Origin: DATLZB01 sp035574175 | GTDB taxonomy: Bacteria > Pseudomonadota > Alphaproteobacteria > Rhizobiales > Hyphomicrobiaceae | Assembly (NCBI GenBank): GCA_035574175.1 | Contig: DATLZB010000226.1 | Span: forward strand, 1 to 19,829 | Direction: 5' to 3' | DNA: 19,829 nucleotides | Shown: positions 7,123-15,044 of the stretch, piece after piece | How positions within the stretch are numbered: position 1 is the first letter of the stretch | Layout of the letters: each line of letters begins with the position of its first letter | The notes under the pieces: model-generated | The model's database searches: none | What the model was told of the DNA's origin: nothing | The model's input: the letters and a program-made list of their open reading frames with translations, nothing else | Made by a program: the position numbers and the translations under genes

Positions 7123-8256
7123 CTAGCGAATGTCGTGCGGCATGAATGGCGCAAACTGGCGCGGGATATCGACCACCTGCGCTGCCTTCTCACCAAGGCG
7201 GATCAGCGCTGGGATCGCTCGCACGTTATCCATGCGAAGGGCCCGCGCATCTATGTCGTCAAGTCCCATCATTTTCAGTCCGTCACTCGAAACGTCGGGA
7301 TTGTAGCGTGCATAAAGGAACTGTCGCGGCGGTGCCACCTCGCCCGTCGGAATCAGGCTGCCAAGCTCGCTGTCGATCGGATCGCCGTGGACGCATCGGC
7401 CGATGGTGCGGCAGCTGATGTCGTTCTCCACCGATATGGATCGCATCAGCGTGCCAGGAACGGTACGCGCGTTACTGAGCAAGGAGCGGCCAAACAGCTT
7501 GGCGTTGCGAAGCGGGTGGAACACGGAGCCGGTGCCCACTGAGACCAGCATCAGCCGGTCCTCGCCGGCGGGCCAGCCTACCCGGTACTCGAGCGAGGTG
7601 GCCATTCGATAGAGCAGGAGCGCGGGGTTGTTGTAGGGTGTCACGCCGCCGTCTTCGAACACGAACGTGTAGCGTGGGTCCCTTGGCACGAACTCGATCT
7701 GCTCGGGCTCGAAATAGGTCGGTGCTGCGGTACTGGCCCGAACAAGTTTCCAGAGAGGGATCTTCATGTTGCAATAGAGCAGTTTCTGATCGTTGAACTT
7801 GGCCTTCGGGTTGGTGGAAATCGGCCACGGCGAGTCGGTCGTCACGTTGCGCACGACGACGAGCAACAACGTCTTAAGCCGGCCACTCTTGGACATGTCG
7901 AGAAGCGAGTCTGCGCCGATTTCTTTGCGCAGCATCTCGCGCAGCGGATCCGCCGAAAACGCGTGGTAGAGCAAGCGCCGCATCAACGAGGCCCTGCGGA
8001 ACATGGCTCGGCCCGATCGCTGATAGAATTCGATCAGCTCGCCGACGGATTTGCCGAGAGCAAGGCCCGCAGCAATGATGGCACCGGTGGAGGTTCCGCC
8101 GATGTAGTCGAAGAAGTGACAGAGGCGAAAGTCCTCCCCCATGCCGGAGCGAGGCCGCAACTGATCCTCGATGCGCTTGAGAATGAACAGTGAAATGAGC
8201 CCCATGATACCGCCGCCGTCGAGCGAGAGGAGCCGCTTCTGATTGGGATTGAACAT
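7123..8256 (-). CDS. Patatin-like phospholipase
   Basis: A 377-residue serine lipid hydrolase with a Ser-Asp dyad. Numbered from the ATG at 8256, the oxyanion motif DGGGIMGL is at 13-20, the nucleophile motif GTSTG at 54-58 with Ser56, and the DGG motif EDGGV with Asp202. All catalytic elements are present. No signal peptide or transmembrane segment is seen, so it is probably cytosolic or peripheral to the membrane. Residues 310-362 form a C-terminal helical part (RYNPDV, LDDIDARAL). The frame continues upstream to a TTG at 8409, but that extension is basic and not conserved, and the conserved domain begins immediately after 8256. It is followed after 17 bases by a SLOG-like gene. Patatins serve as membrane-attacking effectors in CBASS (CapV), but no cyclic-nucleotide synthase is present here. 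Confidence 0.88.
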   Translation of the reverse strand: MFNPNQKRLLSLDGGGIMGLISLFILKRIEDQLRPRSGMGEDFRLCHFFDYIGGTSTGAIIAAGLALGKSVGELIEFYQRSGRAMFRRASLMRRLLYHAFSADPLREMLRKEIGADSLLDMSKSGRLKTLLLVVVRNVTTDSPWPISTNPKAKFNDQKLLYCNMKIPLWKLVRASTAAPTYFEPEQIEFVPRDPRYTFVFEDGGVTPYNNPALLLYRMATSLEYRVGWPAGEDRLMLVSVGTGSVFHPLRNAKLFGRSLLSNARTVPGTLMRSISVENDISCRTIGRCVHGDPIDSELGSLIPTGEVAPPRQFLYARYNPDVSSDGLKMMGLDDIDARALRMDNVRAIPALIRLGEKAAQVVDIPRQFAPFMPHDIR

Positions 8257-8430
8257 CGCGCGGGGTGCCTTGACGAAGAGCCTCTGAAGCGGGCCGCCAT
8301 CCGGGAGAAACCGTGAAAGAGCCGTGCGGGGGGTTCCCCCAAGACCGAGTAGCCGGCGGGCCGATGCAGGCCCGCTCTTGAGCCTCGACGATGTGAAGGC
8401 GCTCCACAAGCCGAAAAAAGCGGGGATTGC

Positions 8431-8444
8431 AGCCCAAGTGGGCT
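8431..8444. repeat. Palindrome between the patatin and DUF1287 genes
   Basis: AGCCCAAGTGGGCT has 6-bp arms (AGCCCA/TGGGCT) around two bases. It lies in the divergent promoter region and resembles the AGCCC-type palindromes at 11006-11019 and 11096-11110. It may be an operator or a chance match. Confidence 0.3.
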
Positions 8445-8496
8445 CTATGAGGAAATCGCGTTTGCATTAAAGCGCGTCTGGCCTCACGCTTGGCTC

Positions 8497-9123
8497 ATGC
8501 TCCTCGTCTCCTCAACGGCTGCGATGTCCTGGCCTACGCTCGCATTGGCGGCGCTCATGCTGTGCCTTACGGGCCCGAGGGCGAACGCGGCCGACCCCTC
8601 CCCTCAGCGATCGGTCCCTGCCTTCGGGGTGCGGCTTGCCCAAGCTGCGCTCGAGCAGACCGCGACCCCGACGTTCTACAGTCCCGCCTACTACAAGATT
8701 CCCTATCCGATGGGGGACGTACCTTGGTACATCGGCGTATGCACGGACGTGGTGGTGCGCGCCTATCGCGCGCTTGGCATCGACCTGCAGCGGCTTGTGC
8801 ACGAGGCGAGGGTGGGCACCGGCGACACCAACATTGATCATCGCCGGGTGGCGGTGCTGCAGCGCTTCTTTGCGAAAAAGGGGCAGCGGCTGACCATCAG
8901 CGACGATCCGCGCGACTATCTTCCAGGTGACATCGTCACCTATCACCTGCCCGACGGGTGGTTCTCCAACTCTCACATCGCCATCGTTTCCGACCGCATG
9001 GCACCGTCGGGAGCCCCGTTTGTCATTCACAATCGCGGCTTCGGTGTGCAACTCGAAGATTGGCTGTTCGCGGCAAGGATCACCGGCCACTACCGTTACA
9101 CAGGCCCCGGCGGCCGCGGCTGA
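8497..9123 (+). CDS. DUF1287 exported protein (YijF-like, NlpC/P60-type fold)
   Basis: A 208-residue protein with an N-terminal signal peptide: a hydrophobic core at about 13-25 and a likely cut after ANA at residue 31. It is followed by the DUF1287 domain. Conserved points are GVCTDVVVRAYRALGID at 80-96, with Cys82 as candidate nucleophile, PGDIVTYHL at about 143-151, NSHIAIVSD at 158-166 with His160, and HNRG at 178-181. The order Cys-His-Asn/polar resembles papain-like NlpC/P60 peptidases, so a cell-wall or periplasmic amidase role is plausible but unproven for this family. The start is uncertain: the ATG at 8497 and the ATG at 8527 both leave a complete signal peptide and neither has a strong ribosome-binding site. 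It is divergent from the patatin gene and appears monocistronic. Confidence 0.85.
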   Translation: MLLVSSTAAMSWPTLALAALMLCLTGPRANAADPSPQRSVPAFGVRLAQAALEQTATPTFYSPAYYKIPYPMGDVPWYIGVCTDVVVRAYRALGIDLQRLVHEARVGTGDTNIDHRRVAVLQRFFAKKGQRLTISDDPRDYLPGDIVTYHLPDGWFSNSHIAIVSDRMAPSGAPFVIHNRGFGVQLEDWLFAARITGHYRYTGPGGRG

Positions 9124-9305
9124 AGGTCTTGCTCGGCCGCAGGTCCGGCGCGGAAAGTTGCACCGTGAACTTCGGGATCGTTAAGAAGAAGTTCAGGACT
9201 GACCTGCTTCAATACACGCCCAGCCAGGATGTGTATGGAACCGCTAAGTAAATTTGATGAAAGTGTGTCGAATTACCCTTGCCGGAGTATGCAAACTAGA
9301 TCAAT

Positions 9306-9701
9306 ATGACGTTATTACATGAACTTACGGTGCGATCCGTGTACGCGCTAAGCATACCGCAGATCATCCTGGCGATGGTTCCTCCTGCAACCGAGCGGTT
9401 ATCCCGCTCCAAGCGGTGCGAGGCCGGCGCTTCGCCCAAACGCCAACCCTTGCGGCTGCCGCTTTCGGCGCAGTGGGAGCGCGTGGTCGGTGCGGTAGAG
9501 CAGGTGATTGGGCGAGCCGAGCACGCCATTGAATGTCATCACGCTGCGCGCCGTCGGCTCGATGCCAGCGATTACGAGCTCGGCAGACTTCGCGAGGAGC
9601 TTGCTGTGCTGTTGCAGCGCCGCCCGGCGGAAATCTTTACCCTGAATATCGCCCGCCCCGCCCACGCCGCTGTGGCCCGGCCGGCAACGCTCGCCGCGTG
9701 A
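9306..9701 (+). CDS. Small hypothetical protein (up to 131 aa)
   Basis: I do not recognise a named family. The middle and end look coding: from about residue 54 a helical, charged segment LSAQWERVVGAVEQVIGRAE leads to RRRLDASDYELGRLREELAVLL, probably one long helix or a short coiled coil, followed by an Ala/Arg/Pro-rich tail. I recall short Rhizobiales proteins with a similar LDAADYALxxLxxEL segment, unchecked here. The first 20 residues from the ATG at 9306 are encoded by AT-richer DNA with no ribosome-binding site, and a weak promoter (TTGCCG at 9279, CAATAT at 9302) would overlap that start, so the ATG at 9375 (108 aa) may be the true start. It converges on the LpoA-like gene with 30 bases between stops. 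Confidence 0.5.
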   Translation: MTLLHELTVRSVYALSIPQIILAMVPPATERLSRSKRCEAGASPKRQPLRLPLSAQWERVVGAVEQVIGRAEHAIECHHAARRRLDASDYELGRLREELAVLLQRRPAEIFTLNIARPAHAAVARPATLAA

Positions 9702-9731
9702 AGCGAACGGCGCTCGTCGCGACTGACGGGA

Positions 9732-10985
9732 TCAGTTAAGTCTGGGCGATGCGGCGGAAAATTGGGCAGCACCGAACACTGCCGCCGGCGGGTCGACCAC
9801 CCTGGCGCCGAAACTCTGCACTTCGAGCACCGCGAGTCCGCGCTCGGCTGTACCGTCGGGCAGCAGCCGCACCGGCCCGTCGATGCCGGTGAAACCGCTG
9901 GCGCGGGTCAGGTTCTCAGTCGTGAACCGGGAGCCACGCGGTCCTTTGGAGAGACCGATCGCGATGCTCACGGCATCGTAAGCGAGGCTCGCAATGCGCG
10001 GCGGCGCGGTCCCTCCATAGGTCTTGGCGAAGCGCTCGGCAAAGGCCCGCCAGCCCTGCGGATCGGGGGCGGGGAACCAGCCTCCGACGAAGGCAGCGTC
10101 GCGCCCGAGATTGGCATAGTCCCACCCGCCGCTGCCGATCAGCTTGATCCGGCGCGTGTCGATCTGGTTATAGGCGATGAGCGGGCCAACGTTGGGCAAT
10201 GTCTCAGGGCCGCCCGGCAGGAACACCGCGTCGACCGGCCCGCCCTCGGCCTCCGCCTGCTGCATGGCCTCGACCAGCCGCTTGGTCGGCTCGAGCAGAC
10301 CGTTGACCCGGGCGTGGTAGCGTTCGATGGCGACGACGGTACCCTGATGCTTGGATACAGCGGCAACGAAGGCTGACTGTGTGAGCTGGCCGTAGGAATC
10401 CTCAGGAATCAACGCCGCAAACCGCCGGCGGCCCTGCGCCACCGCATAGGCGACGATCCGCTCGACCTCCTGCTCAACGAGGAAGCTCAACAGATAGACA
10501 CCCTGCCCCGCCACGTGCCGATCGTTCGAAAAGGCGATCACCGGAATGTTTGCCTGGCGCGCGATCGGCGCCACCGCTTTTACGGAAGGCGCAAGCAGCG
10601 GTCCGAGGATCAGCTCGGCGCCCTCCTTTACCGCCTGCTCCGCCGCCGCGCGGGCGCCGTCGGGCGTTCCCTTGTCGTCTTTGACCAGGAGCTGGAACGA
10701 GGGGTTGTCGTGCTCGAACATGGCGAGCTCGCCCGCCTGCTTCATCGCCTTGGCGATGAAAGCCGTCTGTCCCGGAGCCGTGAGCGGGAGCAGCAAGGCG
10801 ACTTTGACGCCGGCGCGCTTCCCGGTCCCACTCTGACCTTCCTCGTCGGTGAGCGCACCTGTCGTCAGGCCCGACAGCGGGCCTCCAGTGAGCGCACAGC
10901 CGGCAATCGCCATCCCTGCAAGGACCGGCGTCAGGAGGTTGCGCACAACCCACAGCGATGCCCGAGCGGCAGCACAAAACCTCAT
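9732..10985 (-). CDS. LpoA-like penicillin-binding protein activator lipoprotein
   Basis: A 417-residue lipoprotein with a type 1 periplasmic-binding-protein (Leu/Ile/Val-binding-like) domain. The N-terminus has a basic start, a hydrophobic stretch and a lipobox IAGC ending at Cys30, where it would be lipidated. KVALLLPLTAPGQ at about 61-73, LILGPLLAPSVKAVAPIA at about 125-142 and IPVIAFSND are the usual PBP1 landmarks. E. coli LpoA stimulates the synthase PBP1A from the outer membrane and has an extra N-terminal TPR domain, which is absent here. Annotation as activator rests on the family and on the divergent rsmI-yraN order that E. coli shares (yraL-yraM-yraN). An amino-acid-binding protein is the alternative, but no permease genes lie nearby. 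The ATG at 10985 follows a purine-rich ACGGG. Confidence 0.82.
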   Translation of the reverse strand: MRFCAAARASLWVVRNLLTPVLAGMAIAGCALTGGPLSGLTTGALTDEEGQSGTGKRAGVKVALLLPLTAPGQTAFIAKAMKQAGELAMFEHDNPSFQLLVKDDKGTPDGARAAAEQAVKEGAELILGPLLAPSVKAVAPIARQANIPVIAFSNDRHVAGQGVYLLSFLVEQEVERIVAYAVAQGRRRFAALIPEDSYGQLTQSAFVAAVSKHQGTVVAIERYHARVNGLLEPTKRLVEAMQQAEAEGGPVDAVFLPGGPETLPNVGPLIAYNQIDTRRIKLIGSGGWDYANLGRDAAFVGGWFPAPDPQGWRAFAERFAKTYGGTAPPRIASLAYDAVSIAIGLSKGPRGSRFTTENLTRASGFTGIDGPVRLLPDGTAERGLAVLEVQSFGARVVDPPAAVFGAAQFSAASPRLN

Positions 10986-11005
10986 CCCGTTTGCCCCCGT
11001 GATGC

Positions 11006-11019
11006 AGCCCGATTCGGCT
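11006..11019. repeat. Palindromic element 1 in the lpoA-like/rsmI divergent region
   Basis: AGCCCGATTCGGCT: outer arms AGCC/GGCT around six bases. It lies 20 bases upstream of the LpoA-like start. A closely similar element sits 90 bases away at 11096, so it may be a binding site shared by both promoters. Confidence 0.35.
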
Positions 11020-11084
11020 TTATCACGTATTTGCCCGATTGCTTAGTCGCGGGCTCCCCAGTGGCCGCAGATCGTGCGCGCAAT

Positions 11085-11113
11085 TTGCAACATCCAGCCC
11101 AATTCGGGCTAAT
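11085..11113 (+). promoter_or_regulatory. Candidate promoter of the rsmI operon
   Basis: TTGCAA (11085-11090) and GCTAAT (11108-11113) are separated by 17 bases and each matches four of six sigma-70 consensus positions. Transcription would begin near 11120, about 45 bases before the rsmI start. The spacer is largely filled by the palindrome at 11096-11110. Consensus match only. Confidence 0.3.
11096..11110. repeat. Palindromic element 2 inside the candidate rsmI promoter
   Basis: AGCCCAATTCGGGCT has perfect 5-bp arms (AGCCC/GGGCT) around AATTC. It differs little from the element at 11006-11019. Its place between the -35 and -10 hexamers is where a repressor or spacer-twisting activator would bind; this is inference. 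Confidence 0.35.
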
Positions 11114-11164
11114 TGGCGGCCGACCGACGATCCGGTGCAATCAGGTGCAATCTGGAGGTTCATG

Positions 11165-12082
11165 ATGTCGCAAGGGGCCCAAGACCTTGCCGGCAAGCTG
11201 CTGGGCAGGCGCCTGCGGGCAGAGTTGGAGACCCTGCTGGCCAAGCCTTTGGCTCCCGGCCTTTATCTGGTCGCAACGCCCATCGGCAACCTAGCCGACA
11301 TCAGCTTGCGCGCGCTCGCGGTGCTCGCCTCAGCCGATCGGCTTTACTGCGAGGACACCCGCCACAGCCGCAAGCTCCTGTCGCGGTACGGCATAGAGCG
11401 CAGCACCGCCTCCTATCACCAGCACAACGCCGCGCGGGTGAGACCGGAGATCCTCTCGGCCCTCGCTGCCGGAATGTCTGTGGCGCTGGTGACGGACGCG
11501 GGCACCCCGCTCATTTCCGATCCGGGCTTCAAGCTCGCCCGTGCCGCGCTCGCCGACGGCCGCAACGTCGTCTCCATCCCCGGCCCATCGGCAGTGCTCG
11601 CTGCGCTCACCGCCTCCGGCCTGCCCACCGATACGTTTCTGTTCGCAGGTTTCCTGCCGGCCAGATCGCAGGCGCGGCGCGCCCGGCTCGCCAAGCTCAA
11701 GGACGTTGCCGCCACTCTCATCTTCTTTGAAGCGCCGTCGCGGCTTCCGTCTCTGCTCGATGACCTTGGAGAGATCCTGGGCGACCGCGCAGGGGCTATT
11801 GCACGCGAGCTTACCAAGTTCAACGAGGAGGTGCGGCGGGACCGGCTGTCCGCGCTGGCCGCCTGGACGAGGAACACGGACCTTCGCGGTGAGTTCGTCG
11901 TCCTGGCGGCTCCGCCCGGTCCGCCGGAGGTGGGCGACGAGGCGATCCTTGCCAAACTTGAGACGGCACTCGAAACGATGAGCTTGCGTGATGCCGTGAT
12001 GTCGGTAGCCGAAGCGCTTGGCGCCGCGAAATCGCGCGTGTACGATTTGGCTTTGGGGCTCGAGCGGAAACAAGGCAAGTGA
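11165..12082 (+). CDS. rsmI: 16S rRNA (cytidine-1402-2'-O)-methyltransferase RsmI
   Basis: The enzyme 2'-O-methylates C1402 of 16S rRNA in the decoding centre, using S-adenosylmethionine. It has 305 residues, slightly longer than E. coli RsmI (286) because of a roughly 30-residue N-terminal lead before the domain. The tetrapyrrole-methylase fold is clear: LYLVATPIGNLADISLRAL at 33-51, DTRHSRKLL at 64-72, VTDAGTPLISDPG at 109-121, SIPGPSA at 137-143 and a C-terminal helical part ending in a possible DNA/RNA-binding helix. A GGAGG at 11154-11158 lies six bases before the ATG at 11165 and three before the adjoining ATG at 11162; spacing favours 11165. The stop overlaps the yraN start by four bases. 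Confidence 0.95.
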   Translation: MSQGAQDLAGKLLGRRLRAELETLLAKPLAPGLYLVATPIGNLADISLRALAVLASADRLYCEDTRHSRKLLSRYGIERSTASYHQHNAARVRPEILSALAAGMSVALVTDAGTPLISDPGFKLARAALADGRNVVSIPGPSAVLAALTASGLPTDTFLFAGFLPARSQARRARLAKLKDVAATLIFFEAPSRLPSLLDDLGEILGDRAGAIARELTKFNEEVRRDRLSALAAWTRNTDLRGEFVVLAAPPGPPEVGDEAILAKLETALETMSLRDAVMSVAEALGAAKSRVYDLALGLERKQGK

Positions 12083-12471
12083 TCAGACGCGACGGCAACC
12101 CGCGAGATTGGCGCGAAAGGCGACGCAGGCGCGAACGGAGCGGACGCTTGGCGGAGCTGATCGCGGCCGCCTACCTGTTGGCCAAGGGCTATCGGATCCT
12201 GGCACGGCGCCACAAATCCCGCCTCGGCGAAATCGACCTCATCGCCGTGCGCGGCCGCCGGCTCGCGTTCGTTGAGGTCAAGCAGCGGGCAACTCTGGAG
12301 GGGGCACAAGCCGCCGTCACCGACGCCCAGGCGCGCCGGGTGGCGCAGGCTGCCGAGCGCTGGGTATGGCGAAACCCCAGATACCGCGACTACGAGATCG
12401 GCCTCGATGCGGTATTGATCGTTCCCGGCCGCCTTCCGCGCCACGCGCGCCACGCGCTGCAGCCAATCTGA
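12079..12471 (+). CDS. yraN: YraN family (UPF0102) predicted endonuclease-fold protein
   Basis: A 130-residue protein of the UPF0102/YraN family. It carries the PD-(D/E)XK-type residues in order: Glu26 (AELIAAAYL), Glu51 and Asp53 in GEIDLIA, and Glu66-x-Lys68 in FVEVKQR. This suggests a Holliday-junction-resolvase-like nuclease, though no activity is firmly established for the family. A very basic N-terminal tail (residues 11-23) is consistent with nucleic-acid binding. Translation starts at a GTG at 12079 that overlaps the rsmI stop (GTGA), a sign of translational coupling. The gene follows rsmI in many proteobacteria. Confidence 0.92.
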   Translation: MIRRDGNPRDWRERRRRRERSGRLAELIAAAYLLAKGYRILARRHKSRLGEIDLIAVRGRRLAFVEVKQRATLEGAQAAVTDAQARRVAQAAERWVWRNPRYRDYEIGLDAVLIVPGRLPRHARHALQPI

Positions 12472-12474
12472 GCC

Positions 12475-13425
12475 ATGGGCCTTCGCGTCGCCTGCCAGAT
12501 GGACCCGATCGAACGGATCGACATCCGTGGCGATTCCACCTTTGCGATCCTGCTCGAGGCGCAGCGGCGAGGGCACGCGCTGTTCTACTACACGCCGCCC
12601 GCTCTCTCCCTTTACCGCAACCGGCTCCTCGCGCGGGGTGCGATGCTGACCGTGGAGGATCGGGTCGGCGATCACTACCGGCTCACCGATCCGCACACCG
12701 AGGATCTCTCCGATTTCGACGTGGTCCTGCTGCGGCAGGATCCGCCGTTCGACATGGCCTACATCACAACCACCCATCTGCTCGAGCGCATCCACCCCAA
12801 GACGCTCGTCGTCAACGACCCAGGCCACGTGAGGAATGCGCCGGAGAAGGTGTTTGTGCTCGATTTCCAGGATCTGATGCCGCCGACGCTCGTCACCCGC
12901 AACCCCGACGATGTGAGGACCTTTCGGGCCGAGCACAAGGACATCATCTTGAAGCCTCTCTACGGCAACGGCGGCGCGGCGGTGTTTCGTTCGGCCCCCG
13001 GCGACACCAACCTGAACTCGTTGATCGAGCTGTTCCTCACCGTGTTTCGCGAGCCGTTCATGGTGCAGCAATACCGACCCGAGGTGCGCCAGGGCGACAA
13101 GCGCATCATCCTGATCGACGGCGAGATCGCAGGTGCGATCAATCGCGTGCCGGCCGCGGATGAAACGCGCTCGAACCTGCACGTCGGCGGGCGGGCGGAG
13201 CCGGCAGAGCTGACGGAACGGGACCGCGAGATTTGCGCAAGACTGGGGCCCGAGCTGAAGCGCCGCGGCCTCATTTTCACCGGTATCGATGTGATCGGCC
13301 CTTACCTTACCGAAATCAACGTGACCTCGCCGACCGGCATCCGCCAGGTCAAGGCGTTCGGCGGGCCGGACATCGCCGCGCTGATGTGGGACGCTATCGA
13401 GGCCAGGGTCGATCGGCGCCGGTGA
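12475..13425 (+). CDS. gshB: Glutathione synthetase
   Basis: The enzyme joins gamma-glutamylcysteine and glycine with ATP, the second step of glutathione synthesis. It has 316 residues, the family's usual length. The N-terminal domain (RVACQMDPIERI at 4-15, STFAILLEA at 21-29) precedes an ATP-grasp domain with KPLYGNGGAAVFR at 160-172, the substrate loop GDKRIILIDGE at 207-217, AINRVPA at 221-227, and the metal-binding end LTEINVTSPTGIRQV at 278-292. All main landmarks are intact. The ATG at 12475 lies only three bases after the yraN stop, so it belongs to the rsmI-yraN transcript and may depend on coupling, since its own ribosome-binding site is weak. Confidence 0.96.
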   Translation: MGLRVACQMDPIERIDIRGDSTFAILLEAQRRGHALFYYTPPALSLYRNRLLARGAMLTVEDRVGDHYRLTDPHTEDLSDFDVVLLRQDPPFDMAYITTTHLLERIHPKTLVVNDPGHVRNAPEKVFVLDFQDLMPPTLVTRNPDDVRTFRAEHKDIILKPLYGNGGAAVFRSAPGDTNLNSLIELFLTVFREPFMVQQYRPEVRQGDKRIILIDGEIAGAINRVPAADETRSNLHVGGRAEPAELTERDREICARLGPELKRRGLIFTGIDVIGPYLTEINVTSPTGIRQVKAFGGPDIAALMWDAIEARVDRRR

Positions 13426-13501
13426 CGCCGGGACGCTGCGGTCCGCGCTTGCCTGCGTTCGCTAATTGTTCTAGAGTTGGCGCTAGCGGCGGGGAGGACC
13501 A

Positions 13502-15028
13502 ATGTACGGCCGTATTTCAACGGTTGCTTTCGTCGGCATCGAAGCGCGCCGGGTCGAGGTCGAGGTCAGGATTACCTCGGGCAAGTGCTCGTTTACCATC
13601 GTCGGACTTCCGGACAAGGCAGTGGCCGAGAGCGGCGAGCGTGTGCGCAATGCCCTGCATGCCATCGGCCTCGGCATGCCGTGGACGCGCACCACCGTCA
13701 ACCTCGCCCCCGCCGATTTGCCCAAGGAAGGCAGCCATTTCGACCTCCCCATCGCGCTCGCCCTGATGGTTGCGATGGAGGCGATCTCGCCCGACACCGT
13801 GGCGGGCTTCGCGGCCATCGGCGAGTTGGCGCTGGATGGTCAAATCCGAGGTGTTCCGGGCGCCCTGCCGGCGGCCATTGGCGCCAATGCCATGGGCAAG
13901 GGCCTGATTTGCCCGGCGGCATCGGGCAGCGAGGCGGCTTGGGCGGGTGAGGAACTCGACATCATCGCGGCGCCGCACCTGCTGTCGCTCATCAACCACT
14001 TCAAGGGATTGCAGACCCTGCGCCGCCCGCAGCCCAACGTTTCGCCGGGTTCTGCTCCGCTCGCCGATCTGCGCGACATCAAAGGTCAGGAATCAGCCAA
14101 GCGCGTGCTCGAGGTTGCGGCCGCCGGCGGGCACAACCTGCTGATGGTCGGGCCGCCTGGCTCCGGCAAGTCGATGCTGGCGGCGCGCCTTCCCTCCATC
14201 CTGCCGCCGCTTGATGCGCAGGAGATGCTCGAAGTCTCCATGGTTCATTCTCTGGCGGGCGAGCTGATGGGCGGGCAGCTTCGCATCGAACGGCCGTTTC
14301 GCGCGCCGCACCACTCGGCCAGCATGGCCGCCTTGGTCGGCGGCGGCAGCCGGCCCAAACCCGGCGAGGTCAGCCTGGCGCACTTGGGCGTGCTTTTCCT
14401 CGATGAACTGCCGGAATTCGCCCCGCAGGTACTCGATTCGCTCCGCCAGCCGCTGGAGACGGGTGAGACGGTCATCGCGCGCGCCAACCACCGCATCGTC
14501 TACCCCTCGCGCATCCAGCTGATCGCCGCCATGAACCCTTGCCGCTGCGGCGGCGGCCCGGGCGAATCCTGCCGGCGCGGCCCGCGCTGCGCGGCGGACT
14601 ATCAGGCGCGCATCTCCGGACCTCTGCTCGACCGCATCGATCTTCAAATCGAGGTGCCGGCGGTCTCCGCAGCCGACATGTGCCTGCCGCCCCCGGCCGA
14701 GGGCAGTGCCGAGGTGCAAAGCCGCGTCGTCGCCGCACGGCAGCGCCAGCGCGAGCGGCTGGCCAAGGCGGGCATCAGCGGACCGCGCACCAATGCCGAA
14801 CTCAGTGGACAAACGCTCGAGCAGTTCGCCATGCCCACCGCGGCGGGTCTCGTGCTGCTGCGACAGGCGGCGGAAGCGCTCGGCCTTTCGGCACGCGGGT
14901 TCCACCGTACCCTGCGGGTCGCCCGCACACTTGCCGATCTCGATGGAGAGGACGTGGTTGGGCGCGTGCACGTGGCCGAGGCACTGAGCTACCGACGGGA
15001 AACGATCGGCCTGAAACGGGCGGCGTGA
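13502..15028 (+). CDS. YifB/ComM-family AAA+ ATPase (Mg-chelatase-like)
   Basis: A 508-residue helicase-like ATPase; the Vibrio/Haemophilus relative ComM drives branch migration during natural transformation, and in non-transformable bacteria the role is less clear. An N-terminal Lon-protease-like S5-fold domain (FTIVGLPDKAVAES at 31-44) is followed by the AAA+ core: Walker A GPPGSGKS at 217-224, Walker B VLFLDE at 297-302, sensor region QLIAAMNPCRCG at 339-350 and an arginine-finger region DRIDLQIEVP at 377-386. Four cysteines (347, 349, 357, 363) form the zinc-like insert. The C-terminal helical domain is complete. The ATG at 13502 has an excellent GGGAGG site. It lies 76 bases after gshB and converges with hbd, 16 bases between stops. 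Confidence 0.93.
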   Translation: MYGRISTVAFVGIEARRVEVEVRITSGKCSFTIVGLPDKAVAESGERVRNALHAIGLGMPWTRTTVNLAPADLPKEGSHFDLPIALALMVAMEAISPDTVAGFAAIGELALDGQIRGVPGALPAAIGANAMGKGLICPAASGSEAAWAGEELDIIAAPHLLSLINHFKGLQTLRRPQPNVSPGSAPLADLRDIKGQESAKRVLEVAAAGGHNLLMVGPPGSGKSMLAARLPSILPPLDAQEMLEVSMVHSLAGELMGGQLRIERPFRAPHHSASMAALVGGGSRPKPGEVSLAHLGVLFLDELPEFAPQVLDSLRQPLETGETVIARANHRIVYPSRIQLIAAMNPCRCGGGPGESCRRGPRCAADYQARISGPLLDRIDLQIEVPAVSAADMCLPPPAEGSAEVQSRVVAARQRQRERLAKAGISGPRTNAELSGQTLEQFAMPTAAGLVLLRQAAEALGLSARGFHRTLRVARTLADLDGEDVVGRVHVAEALSYRRETIGLKRAA

Positions 15029-15044
15029 GCCGGCCGATAGCGCC

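Noticed and set aside
6461..8256. A full CBASS operon
   Set aside because: No cyclic-nucleotide synthase, Cap2 or Cap3 gene is present on either side; only the patatin resembles a CBASS effector.
8257..8409. 51-residue N-terminal extension of the patatin starting at TTG
   Set aside because: It is basic, of low complexity and needs a rare start codon, while the conserved domain begins right after the ATG at 8256.
11416..13182. Long 588-codon minus-strand frame opposite rsmI, yraN and gshB
   Set aside because: It is an antisense shadow of three firmly identified genes, a common effect of high GC at third positions.
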